Source: Clostridium tetanomorphum
GTDB taxonomy: Bacteria > Bacillota > Clostridia > Clostridiales > Clostridiaceae
NCBI RefSeq assembly: GCF_017873215.1
Contig: NZ_JAGGKA010000009.1
Span: 62,001 to 126,000, forward strand
Direction: 5' to 3'
Length of the DNA: 64,000 nt
Within the stretch, counting starts at the first letter, position 1; every line of letters starts with the position of its first letter. The notes beneath the pieces are model-generated. The model did no database searches, was not told the origin of the DNA, and saw only the letters and a list, made by a program, of their open reading frames with translations. The translations under genes were made by a program, and so were the position numbers. Positions 14,389 to 24,532 of the stretch are shown here, one piece after another.

Positions 14389-14796
14389 TTATTTTCCTTC
14401 TGGAACTTCATAAATTGAAAATGTTTCAAGTGTCATAACTGGTTCTTCTAAAACATTAACCGCTGAATCCTGAGTTGCAATTCTAGCATTTTCAGCTATT
14501 TTAAAAGCTCTTGACTGTATTTTTAATTTATTTTTGTACACTCCTATTATTCTTCCAACAACCTCTATAAAATCTCCTGCATATGTAGGAGCTGTAAATC
14601 TAATTTCATCATATTTTTTACATTCACCTTCATTACCAGCATACATTATACATAAATTAGTAGCTACATCTCCCATGTATTCTACTGTTTTTGAACCGTT
14701 AACTAATTCTCCTGCATAATGAGCATCTCCTGCTGACATACGTACACGTATCATAGCTTCAAAATCCTTATCAGGCTTTACAAATACCTCTGCCAT
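14389..14796 (-). CDS. hotdog-fold CoA ammonia-lyase-like protein (paralog 2)
   Basis: A 135-residue single hotdog domain. It shares MSAGDAHYAGELVNG, GDVATNLCI, F-AP-Y-GDFIE and the final VLEEPV pattern with its neighbour and with beta-alanyl-CoA/3-aminobutyryl-CoA ammonia lyases. It is more divergent from the lyases than the upstream gene, lacking the LFLGYKD segment. The two genes are 46 nt apart in one direction and may form a hetero-oligomer. The ATG at 14796 (AGGAGGTG at 6 nt) is preferred over the GTG at 14805. Substrate is not certain. Confidence 0.65.
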   Translation of the reverse strand: MAEVFVKPDKDFEAMIRVRMSAGDAHYAGELVNGSKTVEYMGDVATNLCIMYAGNEGECKKYDEIRFTAPTYAGDFIEVVGRIIGVYKNKLKIQSRAFKIAENARIATQDSAVNVLEEPVMTLETFSIYEVPEGK

Positions 14797-14842
14797 TAAA
14801 AGCACCTCCTAAATTATTAAAAATTTTTTTGTTATCTATTCT

Positions 14843-15280
14843 TTAATCCCACTTATTTTTTATGATTCCGTCTGGTTGAACTCCACGTTGAAGAGCTTTT
14901 TTAACTACTAATGTTCCAGTTGCTTTTGCAACAAGTACTGGTTCATCAAGTACAACTACATCGTTTTCAGCAGCACCTTCTTTTCCTAATCTTTTTGCTG
15001 GAGTAGCAACTTTGTAAGTTTCAAAAGCACAAGTACGTGAGCTATTTCCTAATTTTATAATACGTCCTCTACATTCTATATAGTCTCCTTCATAAACGGG
15101 AGCTAAAAATTCTACATCTTTATAACCTAAAAATAATGATTCATCTCCATCTTGTAATACACAAAGTTCTGTTCCAACATCTCCATAAATATCAAGATGC
15201 TTATTAGGTTGAACAACTCCTCCCAAATAATGTGCATCTTCTGGACTCATCCTATACCTAAGTACAGATTCTCTTACCAT
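14843..15280 (-). CDS. 3-aminobutyryl-CoA / beta-alanyl-CoA ammonia-lyase-like hotdog protein
   Basis: A 145-residue hotdog-fold enzyme. YRMSPEDAHYLGGVV, GDVGTELCVLQDGDESLFLGYKD-EF-APVYEGDYIE and F-(A)-YKVATPA closely follow the beta-alanyl-CoA:ammonia lyase of C. propionicum and the Kal enzyme of lysine fermentation, which release ammonia from 3-aminoacyl-CoA. In a proteolytic clostridium a role in amino-acid fermentation is natural, but no kam/kdd/kce genes are adjacent. ATG 15280 follows GGAGGTG; the TTG at 15295 overlaps that site and was rejected. Confidence 0.7.
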   Translation of the reverse strand: MVRESVLRYRMSPEDAHYLGGVVQPNKHLDIYGDVGTELCVLQDGDESLFLGYKDVEFLAPVYEGDYIECRGRIIKLGNSSRTCAFETYKVATPAKRLGKEGAAENDVVVLDEPVLVAKATGTLVVKKALQRGVQPDGIIKNKWD

Positions 15281-15717
15281 AAATGGCACCTCCAATTTTT
15301 AACTTTTTAGTAGGTCTATTTTCTCCTCCCTACACTATAGATTATATTCTTTTTTTCAGGAAATATTTGTAAAATATCCTTCTGCTTTAAATTTTTTTAT
15401 CTCTGTTTTTTTCCATTTATTTTGTATATATAATTTTTACATACATAATTTTATATTAAATACAGCTTTTAAACCTTTTAAACTGGATAATTATAAGTAA
15501 TTTTATCTAATATCTCTATTTTTAATTAGTTAAGCATATAATCTTATATTATTGCACAACAAAATGTGATACACTAATTATAATAATAGTATATTCTATT
15601 ATTGGATTTAGTGCGTATTAATAAAATATTTAAATAATATATGTGGAATTTATTTTAATATTATTATATAATATATTATGTTTTAAGTATTATTTAGGGG
15701 GAAAGGAATAAATAGCT
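15281..15717. other. intergenic region with palindrome before fbp
   Basis: A 437-bp divergent gap. A perfect palindrome, AATAATAG-TATATT-CTATTATT (15582-15603), overlaps a TATAAT (15579-15584) on the plus strand and could be an operator for fbp. On the minus strand a TATAAT lies near 15340 ahead of the hotdog genes, without a clear -35. No ORF with a ribosome site and no riboswitch is seen. Confidence 0.45.
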
Positions 15718-17712
15718 ATGACATTGTATGACGAAACCAATATAAATATAATAAAAGAAGATTTAAGATATTTAAGATTATTGAGTTCTAAATATCCTAC
15801 TATTTCTTCTGCTAGTTCAGAAATCATAAATTTACAAGCTATTTTAAATTTACCTAAGGGAACAGAGCATTTTATAAGTGATATTCATGGGGAATATGAA
15901 TCTTTTACCCATATGCTAAAAAATGCTTCTGGAGTAATAAAAAGAAAGTTAGATGATATATTTGGAACTTCCCTTATGGAAAAAGACAAATGCAGCATGG
16001 CTACCTTAATTTACTATCCGGAAGAAAAGTTAGAAATATTAAAAGAAACAGAAGAAAATTTAGAAGAATGGTATAAAGTAACTTTATATAGATTAATTCA
16101 AGTATGTAAATCCGTTTCCTCAAAGTATACTCGCTCTAAGGTTAGAAAAGCTCTATCAAAGGACTTTGCATATATAATTGAAGAATTATTAAATGAACAA
16201 GGAGATAGAATTAATAAACAAGAATATTATACTGGAATTATTAATACTATAGTTGATATAGGCTGTGCTAGTTCCTTTATAATAGCTTTATCTAAAGTAA
16301 TTCAAAGGCTCGTAGTTGATAGACTTCATATTATTGGAGATATTTATGATAGAGGTCCTGGAGCTGAAATAATAATGGATGCACTTATGGATCATCACTC
16401 TATTGATATACAATGGGGAAATCATGATATCTTATGGATGGGAGCTGCATCAGGTTCTAAAGCTTGTATTGCTAATGTATTAAGAATATGTCTAAGGTAT
16501 GCAAATTTATCTACTATAGAAGATGGCTATGGTATAAATCTTCTACCATTAGCTACTTTTGCAATGAATACTTATAGAAATGATCCATGTTCTAATTTTA
16601 TACCTAGAACTTTAGATAAAAAATTAAGTGAAGCAGATAAATCTTTGTTTGCAAAAATGCATAAAGCTATATCTATTATACAATTTAAATTAGAAGGCCA
16701 AAAAATCCAAAGACATCCTGAATTTTGTATGGATGATATGCTTCTCTTAGATAAAATAGATTTTCAAAAGGGAACTGTAGAAGTTAAAGATAAAGAGTAT
16801 ATACTAAATGATACTAATTTTCCAACTATAGATCCAAAATCTCCATATAAACTAACAAAAGATGAAGAAAATATTATAGACAAGATTAGAAATTCTTTTA
16901 TTAATAGTGAAAAACTTCAAAAGCATATTCGCTTTATGTATAGTAAAGGAAATATATATTTAGTTTATAACTCAAACCTACTTTTCCATGGATGTATTCC
17001 TTTAGATGAAGATGGTTCATTTAAAAAACTTAACATAGAAGGAAAAGACTACAGTGGCAAATCACTCCTAGATATTTTTGAACGTTATGCAAGAGAAGCA
17101 TATTTCTACAAAAATGATTTAACTATTAAAAATTATGCTATGGATATAATGTGGTATCTATGGTGCGGTCCTTATTCTCCTTTATTCGGTAAACAAAGAA
17201 TAACTACTTTTGAAAGATATTTCATAGATGATAAGGAAACTCATAAAGAAAATAGAAATGCTTATTATCACTTTAGAAATAGTGAAGAGCTTTGTAACAA
17301 AATATATGAGGAATTCAATTTAGATCCTGAAACTTCTCATATAATCAATGGTCATATACCTGTTAAAACAAAGGATGGAGAAAGTCCTATAAAAGCTAAC
17401 GGTAAGCTTTTAGTTATAGACGGTGGATTTTGTAGAGCATATCAACCTGAAACAGGTATCGCTGGATACACCTTAATATATAACTCCTATGGATTCTTAC
17501 TTTCTTCTCATGAGCCTTTTGAATCTACCAAAAAAGCCATAGAAGAAGAAAAAGATATCCTTTCATCTACAGTTATATTAGAACATTCAGCTAAAAGAAA
17601 AAGAGTTGCTGATACGGACATAGGTAAAGAACTAAAAAAACAAATAAAGGATTTAGAAAAATTGCTAGTTGCTTATAGAAAAGGTCTAATTGACGAAAGA
17701 GATAATAGTTAA
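15718..17712 (+). CDS. fbp: fructose-1,6-bisphosphatase class III
   Basis: A 664-residue enzyme hydrolysing fructose-1,6-bisphosphate to fructose-6-phosphate in gluconeogenesis. Length and sequence fit the Firmicutes class III family, a manganese-dependent metallophosphoesterase. Metal-site motifs are visible: SDIHGEYE near residue 58, [11 protein letters not shown] near 208, [11 protein letters not shown] near 237, and INGHIPVK near 545. ATG 15718 follows GGGGGAAAGGAA. It stands alone between two convergent or divergent neighbours, with a palindrome in its promoter region. Confidence 0.95.
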   Translation: MTLYDETNINIIKEDLRYLRLLSSKYPTISSASSEIINLQAILNLPKGTEHFISDIHGEYESFTHMLKNASGVIKRKLDDIFGTSLMEKDKCSMATLIYYPEEKLEILKETEENLEEWYKVTLYRLIQVCKSVSSKYTRSKVRKALSKDFAYIIEELLNEQGDRINKQEYYTGIINTIVDIGCASSFIIALSKVIQRLVVDRLHIIGDIYDRGPGAEIIMDALMDHHSIDIQWGNHDILWMGAASGSKACIANVLRICLRYANLSTIEDGYGINLLPLATFAMNTYRNDPCSNFIPRTLDKKLSEADKSLFAKMHKAISIIQFKLEGQKIQRHPEFCMDDMLLLDKIDFQKGTVEVKDKEYILNDTNFPTIDPKSPYKLTKDEENIIDKIRNSFINSEKLQKHIRFMYSKGNIYLVYNSNLLFHGCIPLDEDGSFKKLNIEGKDYSGKSLLDIFERYAREAYFYKNDLTIKNYAMDIMWYLWCGPYSPLFGKQRITTFERYFIDDKETHKENRNAYYHFRNSEELCNKIYEEFNLDPETSHIINGHIPVKTKDGESPIKANGKLLVIDGGFCRAYQPETGIAGYTLIYNSYGFLLSSHEPFESTKKAIEEEKDILSSTVILEHSAKRKRVADTDIGKELKKQIKDLEKLLVAYRKGLIDERDNS

Positions 17713-17713
17713 A

Positions 17714-17775
17714 AAGTATCAAACACTTTTTAGAGTACAGATAACAAAGCACAGGGTACAGAAAAATTTAAAAAT
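17714..17775. repeat. partial copy of a dispersed repeat (family B)
   Basis: AAAAAGT-CAA-CACTTT-TTAGAGTACAG followed by AACAAAG and a GTA-AGA motif matches the left arm of the palindromic repeat at 21944-22085. The right arm is missing here. It begins just after the fbp stop. Confidence 0.55.
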
Positions 17776-17850
17776 AATAAAGAATAAATGTGGATAATTT
17801 TTTCTAATAATATTAGAAAAATCCTTCCTTATTTATTCTTTTATTATTTT
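17771..17850. terminator. convergent terminator hairpin between fbp and the helicase gene
   Basis: AAAATAATAA-AGAATAAAT (17771-17789) pairs with ATTTATTCTTTTATTATTTT (17831-17850), with an inner stem around GGAT-ATCC and CTAATAATATTAG. It lies between two convergent genes and has T-runs on both strands. Confidence 0.6.
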
Positions 17851-17923
17851 TATATATTGATTATGCTAAACTCTAAGATTTTCGTAATGTATAAAATTTC
17901 TTCTTATCTATAGTTACAATTTT

Positions 17924-20554
17924 TTAAACTCTTTTCAAGTATTCCTCCGGTATATACTGAATCAGACGACTTTCTTTTTTTCCATTTTCTCTTGAATAAG
18001 TTAAAAATAATGCTTTTTTTGCTCTAGTCATAGCAACATAAAAAACTCTTTTTTCTTCCTCTAAATCTTCATGCTTAATAGAATTATAAGTTGGAAATAT
18101 ATAATCCTGTAAGCCTGCTAAAAAAACATAGTCAAACTCTCCACCTTTAGCCTGATGAATAGTTATAATAGGAATTCTTGGATGCTTTTTTAGCATTCTA
18201 TCTATTTCTGAATTAGACAAAGCTGTGGTTTTTAAAAATTCCATTAATGCACCCTTAGGACTTAATATTATATCATCTAATTCCTTAGCTATTAAATACA
18301 ATTCCCTTACATAGTTAATCCTTCTTAATTCAGCTTTATAAACTTCTTTTATATTGGATATTGACACTATTTTTTCTATTAATTCATAAGGTCTTAATTG
18401 AGAAATAATACTTTCACTTGATAAATTATTATTTCCATTTGAATTTATTTTTAAATCCTTCCTAAGATTATTTATATCATTTGAGATAGAACTAAACTTT
18501 TTCAAATAAGTACTGCAAAGATTTTTTCTTTCTATACTTGAGGTTCTTATTTTTTCTTCTACTATATTAATTAAAATATCTTTAGTAGCAAGTACATCAT
18601 CCATAGCATTATGACTTGATTTAACTTCTGTTTCAAATAAATTACTTAGAGTTTCTAACTTATGATTATATAAATTAGGATAAAATCTTCTGGATATATC
18701 TAGAGTATCATAATAATCTATAAATTCTGCCTGTCTCATTTCTAATCTATTTAATTCATTATTTAAAATTCCTATGTCATATACTACATTATGTCCAACT
18801 AAAACATTTCCTTTTATAAATTCTTTAAATTCCTCTAATACTTTTTGTTTTTCTTCTCCATTTTCTCTTAAAAATTCATCACTAAATCCGTGAACTTTTT
18901 CAGAATCTCCTACAGATTTTTCAGGTATTATGAATTTTTCAAATGTATCTAATATAGTTCCTTTTTCATTAATTTTAACCCCTGATATTTGAACTATTTC
19001 ATCTTCTAAAATATTTATACCTGTACTCTCCACATCAAAAACTACTACATTACCATTTTCTAATTCTTTTAATAACAAGCCATATATTTCTCCATACATA
19101 TGAGTACTAAGATCCACAAAATCTGTAAGTCTTATTCCTAAGTTCCTAAACTCTTCACTTTCTATATTCTCTATGGTTTTTTCCCCAATTCCTCTAACAA
19201 ATCTTTTTAAAATTCTTTTAAGACTACTATTATCAAATTTATTTTCTATAAGCTTTAAATATGATAATACATCTTTTATCTCCTGTCTTCTAAAGAATTT
19301 AAATTCATCTATTAATAAAAACTTTAATTTTTTCTCCTTAGGTAATTTAAAATTTATAGATGCAAATACATTACTTAAATTATTATTTATTTTATTATTG
19401 CGTGTCAAAATAGCAATTTTAGATAAGTCCTTTACATTTAATTCTCTTATTTTATCGAAAATCCATTCTCCTTCTGATTGAATGCTTGAAAAAGACTTTA
19501 ATATTATTTTTTCTCCTTTTTCATCACTCTTAGGATAAATTTTATTTTTATAAATGTTATTCATTTCATCATTAAAAGCTTTATATAAAAATTTTGAGGA
19601 AGCATTTAATAATATTTCTGTAGATCTATAATTTTCACTAAAGAAAGTTATTTCCCCATTAAAATTTTTCATAAAATCATCCAATATTATTTCTGGCTTT
19701 GATCCTCTCCATCCATATATAGTTTGAAAATAATCCCCACATACTAAAACTACATTCCCTGGAAATAATTTCGAAATAATATTATATTCTATAATACTTG
19801 TATCTTGCACTTCATCTATATGTATATACTTAAAAGTTTTTCTCCATTTTTCAACTATGTCTTTATTTTTAAAAAGCTCAAATACTTTTAACATTAAATC
19901 ATTAAAATCTAAAGCATGTCTTTCCCAAAGATATCTATTATAGATTTCTACTAACATATGTCCATAGTTTCTTAAATAATCTAATAGTTCATAATCTACT
20001 CTTTTGTTTACAATACATATTTCTTTTATTTCATTAAATTTATATTTTATTAAGTTATTTACTGCTTCACTATATCCAGTATTACTATTTATAAAGCTAT
20101 TTTCTTTAACAAAGTTGATAAACCTCTGTAAAGAACTAGAATTAAATTTATAATTATTTATTTCTTCTATAAGTTCTTTACAATCTTCCTCATCATATAT
20201 AGTAAAATCTGAAGAAATATCAGTATATTTAGCCTCCGTTTTAATAATATGAAAACAAAAACTATGAAAAGTTTTAATTGTTATATTTGAAGCTTCTTTT
20301 CCATTTACAGCTGCTATTTTTTCTATCATTTCCTTGCATCCTTTATTAGTAAAGGTTAAACATAGAATTTCTTCTTGCCTTCCTTTGCCTGTGCCAATTA
20401 TATTTCCTATTCTTAAAGATAAAGTATTAGTTTTCCCTGTACCTGCAGATGCAAGGAGTAAAATATTTTCTTCTAAATTATTTACAATGGATTTTTGACT
20501 TTCATTTAATTTATTATATTCTCTTAAAAATCTCTCTTTATTTTCCTGTAACAT
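17924..20554 (-). CDS. UvrD/PcrA-type helicase with inserted DEDDh exonuclease
   Basis: An 876-residue fusion. Helicase part 1: Walker A ASAGTGKT (35-42), Walker B DEVQDT (247-252), GDYFQTIYGWRG (273-284), ENYRST (307-312). Inserted DnaQ-like 3'-5' exonuclease at about 502-665: DVES (507-510), NVVYD (589-593) and HNAMDD (648-653), so all DEDDh residues are present. Helicase part 2: HQAKGGEFD (800-808) and AMTRAKKAL (841-849). PcrA and UvrD have no such nuclease domain. It probably unwinds and trims DNA during repair or defence against foreign DNA. It is 14 nt from the MATE gene, likely by chance. Confidence 0.88.
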   Translation of the reverse strand: MLQENKERFLREYNKLNESQKSIVNNLEENILLLASAGTGKTNTLSLRIGNIIGTGKGRQEEILCLTFTNKGCKEMIEKIAAVNGKEASNITIKTFHSFCFHIIKTEAKYTDISSDFTIYDEEDCKELIEEINNYKFNSSSLQRFINFVKENSFINSNTGYSEAVNNLIKYKFNEIKEICIVNKRVDYELLDYLRNYGHMLVEIYNRYLWERHALDFNDLMLKVFELFKNKDIVEKWRKTFKYIHIDEVQDTSIIEYNIISKLFPGNVVLVCGDYFQTIYGWRGSKPEIILDDFMKNFNGEITFFSENYRSTEILLNASSKFLYKAFNDEMNNIYKNKIYPKSDEKGEKIILKSFSSIQSEGEWIFDKIRELNVKDLSKIAILTRNNKINNNLSNVFASINFKLPKEKKLKFLLIDEFKFFRRQEIKDVLSYLKLIENKFDNSSLKRILKRFVRGIGEKTIENIESEEFRNLGIRLTDFVDLSTHMYGEIYGLLLKELENGNVVVFDVESTGINILEDEIVQISGVKINEKGTILDTFEKFIIPEKSVGDSEKVHGFSDEFLRENGEEKQKVLEEFKEFIKGNVLVGHNVVYDIGILNNELNRLEMRQAEFIDYYDTLDISRRFYPNLYNHKLETLSNLFETEVKSSHNAMDDVLATKDILINIVEEKIRTSSIERKNLCSTYLKKFSSISNDINNLRKDLKINSNGNNNLSSESIISQLRPYELIEKIVSISNIKEVYKAELRRINYVRELYLIAKELDDIILSPKGALMEFLKTTALSNSEIDRMLKKHPRIPIITIHQAKGGEFDYVFLAGLQDYIFPTYNSIKHEDLEEEKRVFYVAMTRAKKALFLTYSRENGKKESRLIQYIPEEYLKRV

Positions 20555-20567
20555 ATTATTAACCTCA

Positions 20568-21923
20568 TTACTCTAAAACAATTTCTTGTTTATCTAATAA
20601 TTTCATATCTTTATATAAAAATGCTGCTGTTATAGTTGCAGATAAAACGTCCGCAATAGGACCTGCCATCCATACTCCATCTAATTTAAAAATTGGTGGA
20701 AATATAATTAACATTGGTATAAGAAGTATTACCTGTCTTGAAAGACTTAAAAATATAGCTATTTTCGCTTTACCTATAGCTTGAAAATAATTAGAGCTTA
20801 TTATTTGAAATCCAATAATAGGCATTGCTATCATATCAATTCTTATACCATGAGATCCTATTTTAATAAGTTCAGCATCTTTTTTATTAAATATGCTTAT
20901 TAGAAACTCTGGGAAACATTGTATTACTATAAATCCTATAGTAGCAATAGCTATACCGGCTGTTACTGCAAGTTTTAGAGTCTTTTTAACTCTATCATAT
21001 TGATGTGCTCCATAATTATATCCTATTATTGGTTGAGCACCTTGATTTATACCAAACATAGGCATAAAGAAAAGCATTATTATACTATTTATAATCCCCA
21101 TAGCACCTACTGCTAAATCTCCACCATACTTTATTAAATTATTGTTATATAAAGTAGTAACTACACTTGCTGCTAACTGCATAAAGAAAGGTGACATTCC
21201 TATTGAAAATATAGTTTTAACTGTATTTATATTTAAATGTAAATTTTCTTTTCTAATTTTCAATGAACTTTTGCCACTAAAAAAATAATAAAGAACCCAT
21301 GTAGAGGATACAGTCTGTGATAATATAGTAGCTATAGCAGCTCCTTGTACCCCCATATTAAAAGCAAATATAAATATAGGATCAAGAATAGTATTTATAA
21401 TTGCTCCTATAATCATTGTAGTCATAGCAATTTTAGGATTTCCTTCTGCACGAATGATATTATTTATACCAAATCCTATATTCTGAAGTAAAGCTCCTCC
21501 AATTATGTACTTCATATAATCTCTAGCATAAGGTAATGTAGCGTCACTTGCCCCAAATATTCTTAATATACTTTCCAGAAAAATAAGTCCGAATACACTT
21601 ATAAATAGTGAAACAAATATAACCAAAACAATAGCATTTCCAAGTATTTTTTCTGCTTCGTGTTTTTTCTTTTCTCCAAGCTTTATTGAAACCATAGTTG
21701 ATGAACCTATTCCTATTAACATTCCAAAAGCCATATTTATTATAGAAAGTGGAAAGCCAACAGCTATACCAGATATAGCAAGTGATCCCACCCCTTGTCC
21801 TATAAATATTCTATCTACCATATTATATAGTGCATTGACTAACATTCCTACAATAGCAGGTATAGAAAACTTAAGTAAAAGTTTTCCTACACTTTCTTCT
21901 CCTAATTGTTTTGATCTATCCAT
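20568..21923 (-). CDS. MATE family multidrug/Na+ efflux transporter
   Basis: A 451-residue, 12-helix membrane protein of the MATE family. The start GKLLLKFSIPAIVGMLVNAL-NMVDRIFIGQGVG and the second-half repeat (AAIATILSQTVSS, GINQGAQPIIGYNYGA) are typical. It exports drugs or cations in exchange for Na+ or H+. ATG 21923 follows GAAGGAGGATG at 5 nt; the longer ORF start at 21941 overlaps that site. Substrate cannot be told from sequence. Confidence 0.9.
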   Translation of the reverse strand: MDRSKQLGEESVGKLLLKFSIPAIVGMLVNALYNMVDRIFIGQGVGSLAISGIAVGFPLSIINMAFGMLIGIGSSTMVSIKLGEKKKHEAEKILGNAIVLVIFVSLFISVFGLIFLESILRIFGASDATLPYARDYMKYIIGGALLQNIGFGINNIIRAEGNPKIAMTTMIIGAIINTILDPIFIFAFNMGVQGAAIATILSQTVSSTWVLYYFFSGKSSLKIRKENLHLNINTVKTIFSIGMSPFFMQLAASVVTTLYNNNLIKYGGDLAVGAMGIINSIIMLFFMPMFGINQGAQPIIGYNYGAHQYDRVKKTLKLAVTAGIAIATIGFIVIQCFPEFLISIFNKKDAELIKIGSHGIRIDMIAMPIIGFQIISSNYFQAIGKAKIAIFLSLSRQVILLIPMLIIFPPIFKLDGVWMAGPIADVLSATITAAFLYKDMKLLDKQEIVLE

Positions 21924-21943
21924 ATTTTCATCCTCCTTCAAAG

Positions 21944-22085
21944 CTTAAAAAGTGCAACGCACTTTCTTAGAGTACAGAACAAAGATTACAAAGTATAGAC
22001 AATGAAACTTTTTTTCCTGATATTAAATGAAGAAAATTTCTCCTTATTTATACTCTGTAATCTGTACTCTGAAAAGTTGCTTCAT
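21944..22085. repeat. palindromic dispersed repeat (family B, full copy)
   Basis: Left arm AGAGTACAG-AACAAA-GATTACA-AAGTATA (21969-21997) is inversely repeated as TATACTCTGTAATCTGTACTCT (22049-22070), with further pairing of GAAA-TTTTTTTCC to GAAAATTTCTCC in the interior and GCAAC arms outside. It has the form of a MITE or large hairpin of about 125-140 bp and lies upstream of the MATE gene. A partial relative stands at 17714-17775. Confidence 0.65.
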
Positions 22086-22178
22086 AATCATTATATTATA
22101 TATATAATTCGTATTATTTTCAACAATTAACAAGGTATGCAGTGAATACCATCTCCCTATCACATGCATACCTTATAA

Positions 22179-23450
22179 TTATACCACTGAAGCTAAAAGT
22201 AGGAGTTCTTCATTATCATTATATATTTTATCAAATTGGGAAATAGGAAGAGGATTCTTTCCTTTTCCAACCTCTATAGTATATCCTGGTCTCCTAAATT
22301 CTTCTATAAACCAATCCTTATACCCTGCATAGGAAGCTATGCCATAAGTTTCTTCAAGACTATACCCACTAACCTCTGAAAATAATTCTCCTATTCTTCT
22401 TGCATCTGGAGGAGTTATGCCATCGTACTGCCAATATATTACTTCTCCCTGACTATGATATGCTAATACTAATCTAAAATTATGATCTCTTGTAAATTTC
22501 ACTACAGTTTGTGTTTCCGGCTCTGATTCTGGATAAGGCCCTGAATATCTAGTTGGCCCTGGCCCATAAATGCCATACTGTTCTTCTGCTTCCTTTGAAA
22601 GCTGCCAAGAAGCATTATAATTATGATTTAAATCTACTCCTCTATTGTTAGCCTGCCAGTTATTAGAAAAATCTTTACTTCCATTATTCCAAATTATTAA
22701 CTGATTATAATAAGGATTTTCTCTACTAAGCCCATTTAACACCAGTTCGACACCATCAGGATTAACCATGGGCATTATATAAATGCTACTTCTACTCCAT
22801 ATTTCTCCCACGTCATATCCTTTCATTCTTCTTCCTAAAGCATAATTATTGGCAAAGTTCTCTGCAAATTTCATTAAAAGAGGTGAGGTTATCCATTCTA
22901 ACGCATGATGAGCAGCATTATAAAATACTTGATTTGGACCACTTCCTAATTTTATATAATAAAGATTTCTTCCTAAAACACTTTTTCCTGCAATTCCTAC
23001 AGTTATAAAAGGATATCTAGTCTTTAAACCTTCTATATCCTTCTGCAATACATCATAAGTATAATTTATGTCTGTCTGTACTACATCTATACCGTAAGGC
23101 ACTATAATTTTTTCTCCTATTTGTAGACTATATGGATTTAATCCTGGATTTGCAACTAAAATTTTATATACTTGAGTATAATATTTTCTAGCTATATTAT
23201 ATAATGTATCTCCTGGCTGTACTGTGTAAGTGTCATATCCTAACAAAATTCTGTTTAAAATCCTATAAGTATTTTCTCCTATTATTCCATCTGCTGTTAA
23301 TCCATTATTTTTCTGAAATTGTTTAACTGCATTTTCTGTTTTAGGTCCATATATTCCATCTATCTCTCCTGGATCATACCCTATCTTTTGTAATATTGAT
23401 TGTATTTCCATTACATCTGAACCTCTTGAACCCAATTTTAAAGTTCTCAT
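22179..23450 (-). CDS. peptidoglycan peptidase M14 (gamma-D-glutamyl-diamino acid endopeptidase type)
   Basis: A 423-residue protein with three domains: a peptidoglycan-binding domain (1-68, LKLGSRGSDVMEIQ, DGIYGPKTENAVKQFQ), one LysM (74-118, YTVQPGDTLYNIARKYY), and an M14 zinc carboxypeptidase domain (about 130-420) with HxxE at H182-A-L-E185, the third zinc His in LAYHSQGE (about 330) and the catalytic Glu in YTIEVGKG (about 396). No signal peptide is seen, as in the spore/mother-cell enzyme ENP1 of lysinibacilli. It probably cleaves gamma-D-Glu-diaminopimelate bonds. Sporulation or germination role is possible. Confidence 0.88.
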   Translation of the reverse strand: MRTLKLGSRGSDVMEIQSILQKIGYDPGEIDGIYGPKTENAVKQFQKNNGLTADGIIGENTYRILNRILLGYDTYTVQPGDTLYNIARKYYTQVYKILVANPGLNPYSLQIGEKIIVPYGIDVVQTDINYTYDVLQKDIEGLKTRYPFITVGIAGKSVLGRNLYYIKLGSGPNQVFYNAAHHALEWITSPLLMKFAENFANNYALGRRMKGYDVGEIWSRSSIYIMPMVNPDGVELVLNGLSRENPYYNQLIIWNNGSKDFSNNWQANNRGVDLNHNYNASWQLSKEAEEQYGIYGPGPTRYSGPYPESEPETQTVVKFTRDHNFRLVLAYHSQGEVIYWQYDGITPPDARRIGELFSEVSGYSLEETYGIASYAGYKDWFIEEFRRPGYTIEVGKGKNPLPISQFDKIYNDNEELLLLASVV

Positions 23451-23695
23451 CCCTACCTACCATATCTAACAATTATTATCACTAATATTTTATTTTTTAA
23501 AGCTATATATGTGAATAAAATATGATAAAATATTAGATATGTCTTAATTGTAGTTTATTTATATTTTTGTCAAAATGGATACAGTTTTGTAACTACTTTT
23601 TAATAAAAATATAATATAATATTTTCGTAAAGAATTTAATTTACTTATATAAGTTTAAACCTTTATAAAATTCAAATTCCACTGGAGGTATAATC

Positions 23696-24517
23696 ATGAA
23701 AAGACGAAAAAAAAATTCTAAAAAAAAGTTTGCTTTATCACTAACAATACTAATACTATTTGCTTTTGGTATAGGTATACCATTGAGAAAATCTATTATA
23801 AGTAAAAGTAATTTAAATAAGAGTTCAACAGCTTATGCAAGTTCAAGGTATAAAGCTGATAATATAAAAAATAATCCTTCCCAAAATACCATTGATCCAA
23901 ATAAAAATACTAAAGAAAAAAATAATGGGACTTCAAGTAGTACATCCACTAATGTTGTTAATAATAGTAATATTAGCAACAAAGATTTTTTTAGTAAAGC
24001 TGTATTTTTAGGTGATTCAATTACAGAAGGCATGTCTTTTTATGAAGTCTTAGACCAATCACATGTAGTAGCTAAAAAAGGACTTACAGTTTTCAAAGCT
24101 GAAAAATACATTAATGATATAACAAATTTAGCCCCTAAAAATATTTTTATTCTTTTAGGTAATAATGATTTATTTGAAGAAACTCTTACTAGTAAACAAT
24201 TCATAAATGAGTATAATAAATTAGTAGGAACTTTAAAAACTACTTTACCGAATTCAAAAATATATATTCTATCTATTTTACCTGTTACAGCTAAAGCTGA
24301 AAAGGAAAATCCTTTTCTTGCTAATACTAGAATAAATGAATTTAATGATACATTAAAGAATATGTCCAAAGAACAAAATTTAACCTATATTAATGTAGCA
24401 TCTGTATTAAATAACAGCGAAAAATTGTACGAGCCTGATGGCATACATTTTAAATATGACTTTTATAACTTATTACTTACCTATCTGAAAAATTATATTT
24501 TAAACAATAAAAATTAA
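23696..24517 (+). CDS. membrane-anchored SGNH/GDSL esterase of a surface O-acetylation cassette
   Basis: A 273-residue protein with a Lys/Arg-rich N-terminus and one membrane helix (about 11-27), a Ser/Asn-rich linker and an SGNH hydrolase domain from about 95. Block I is FLGDSITEGM, block III is LLGNNDLFEE (Asn-Asp), and block V is EPDGIHF, giving the Ser and Asp-His dyad. With the MBOAT and DHHW proteins downstream it likely transfers or removes acetyl groups on a cell-surface glycan. AGGAGGTATAATC? spacing is weaker; the ATG at 23696 follows GGAGGTA. First gene of a four-gene operon. Confidence 0.8.
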   Translation: MKRRKKNSKKKFALSLTILILFAFGIGIPLRKSIISKSNLNKSSTAYASSRYKADNIKNNPSQNTIDPNKNTKEKNNGTSSSTSTNVVNNSNISNKDFFSKAVFLGDSITEGMSFYEVLDQSHVVAKKGLTVFKAEKYINDITNLAPKNIFILLGNNDLFEETLTSKQFINEYNKLVGTLKTTLPNSKIYILSILPVTAKAEKENPFLANTRINEFNDTLKNMSKEQNLTYINVASVLNNSEKLYEPDGIHFKYDFYNLLLTYLKNYILNNKN

Positions 24518-24532
24518 GGAGATTGATAAAAA

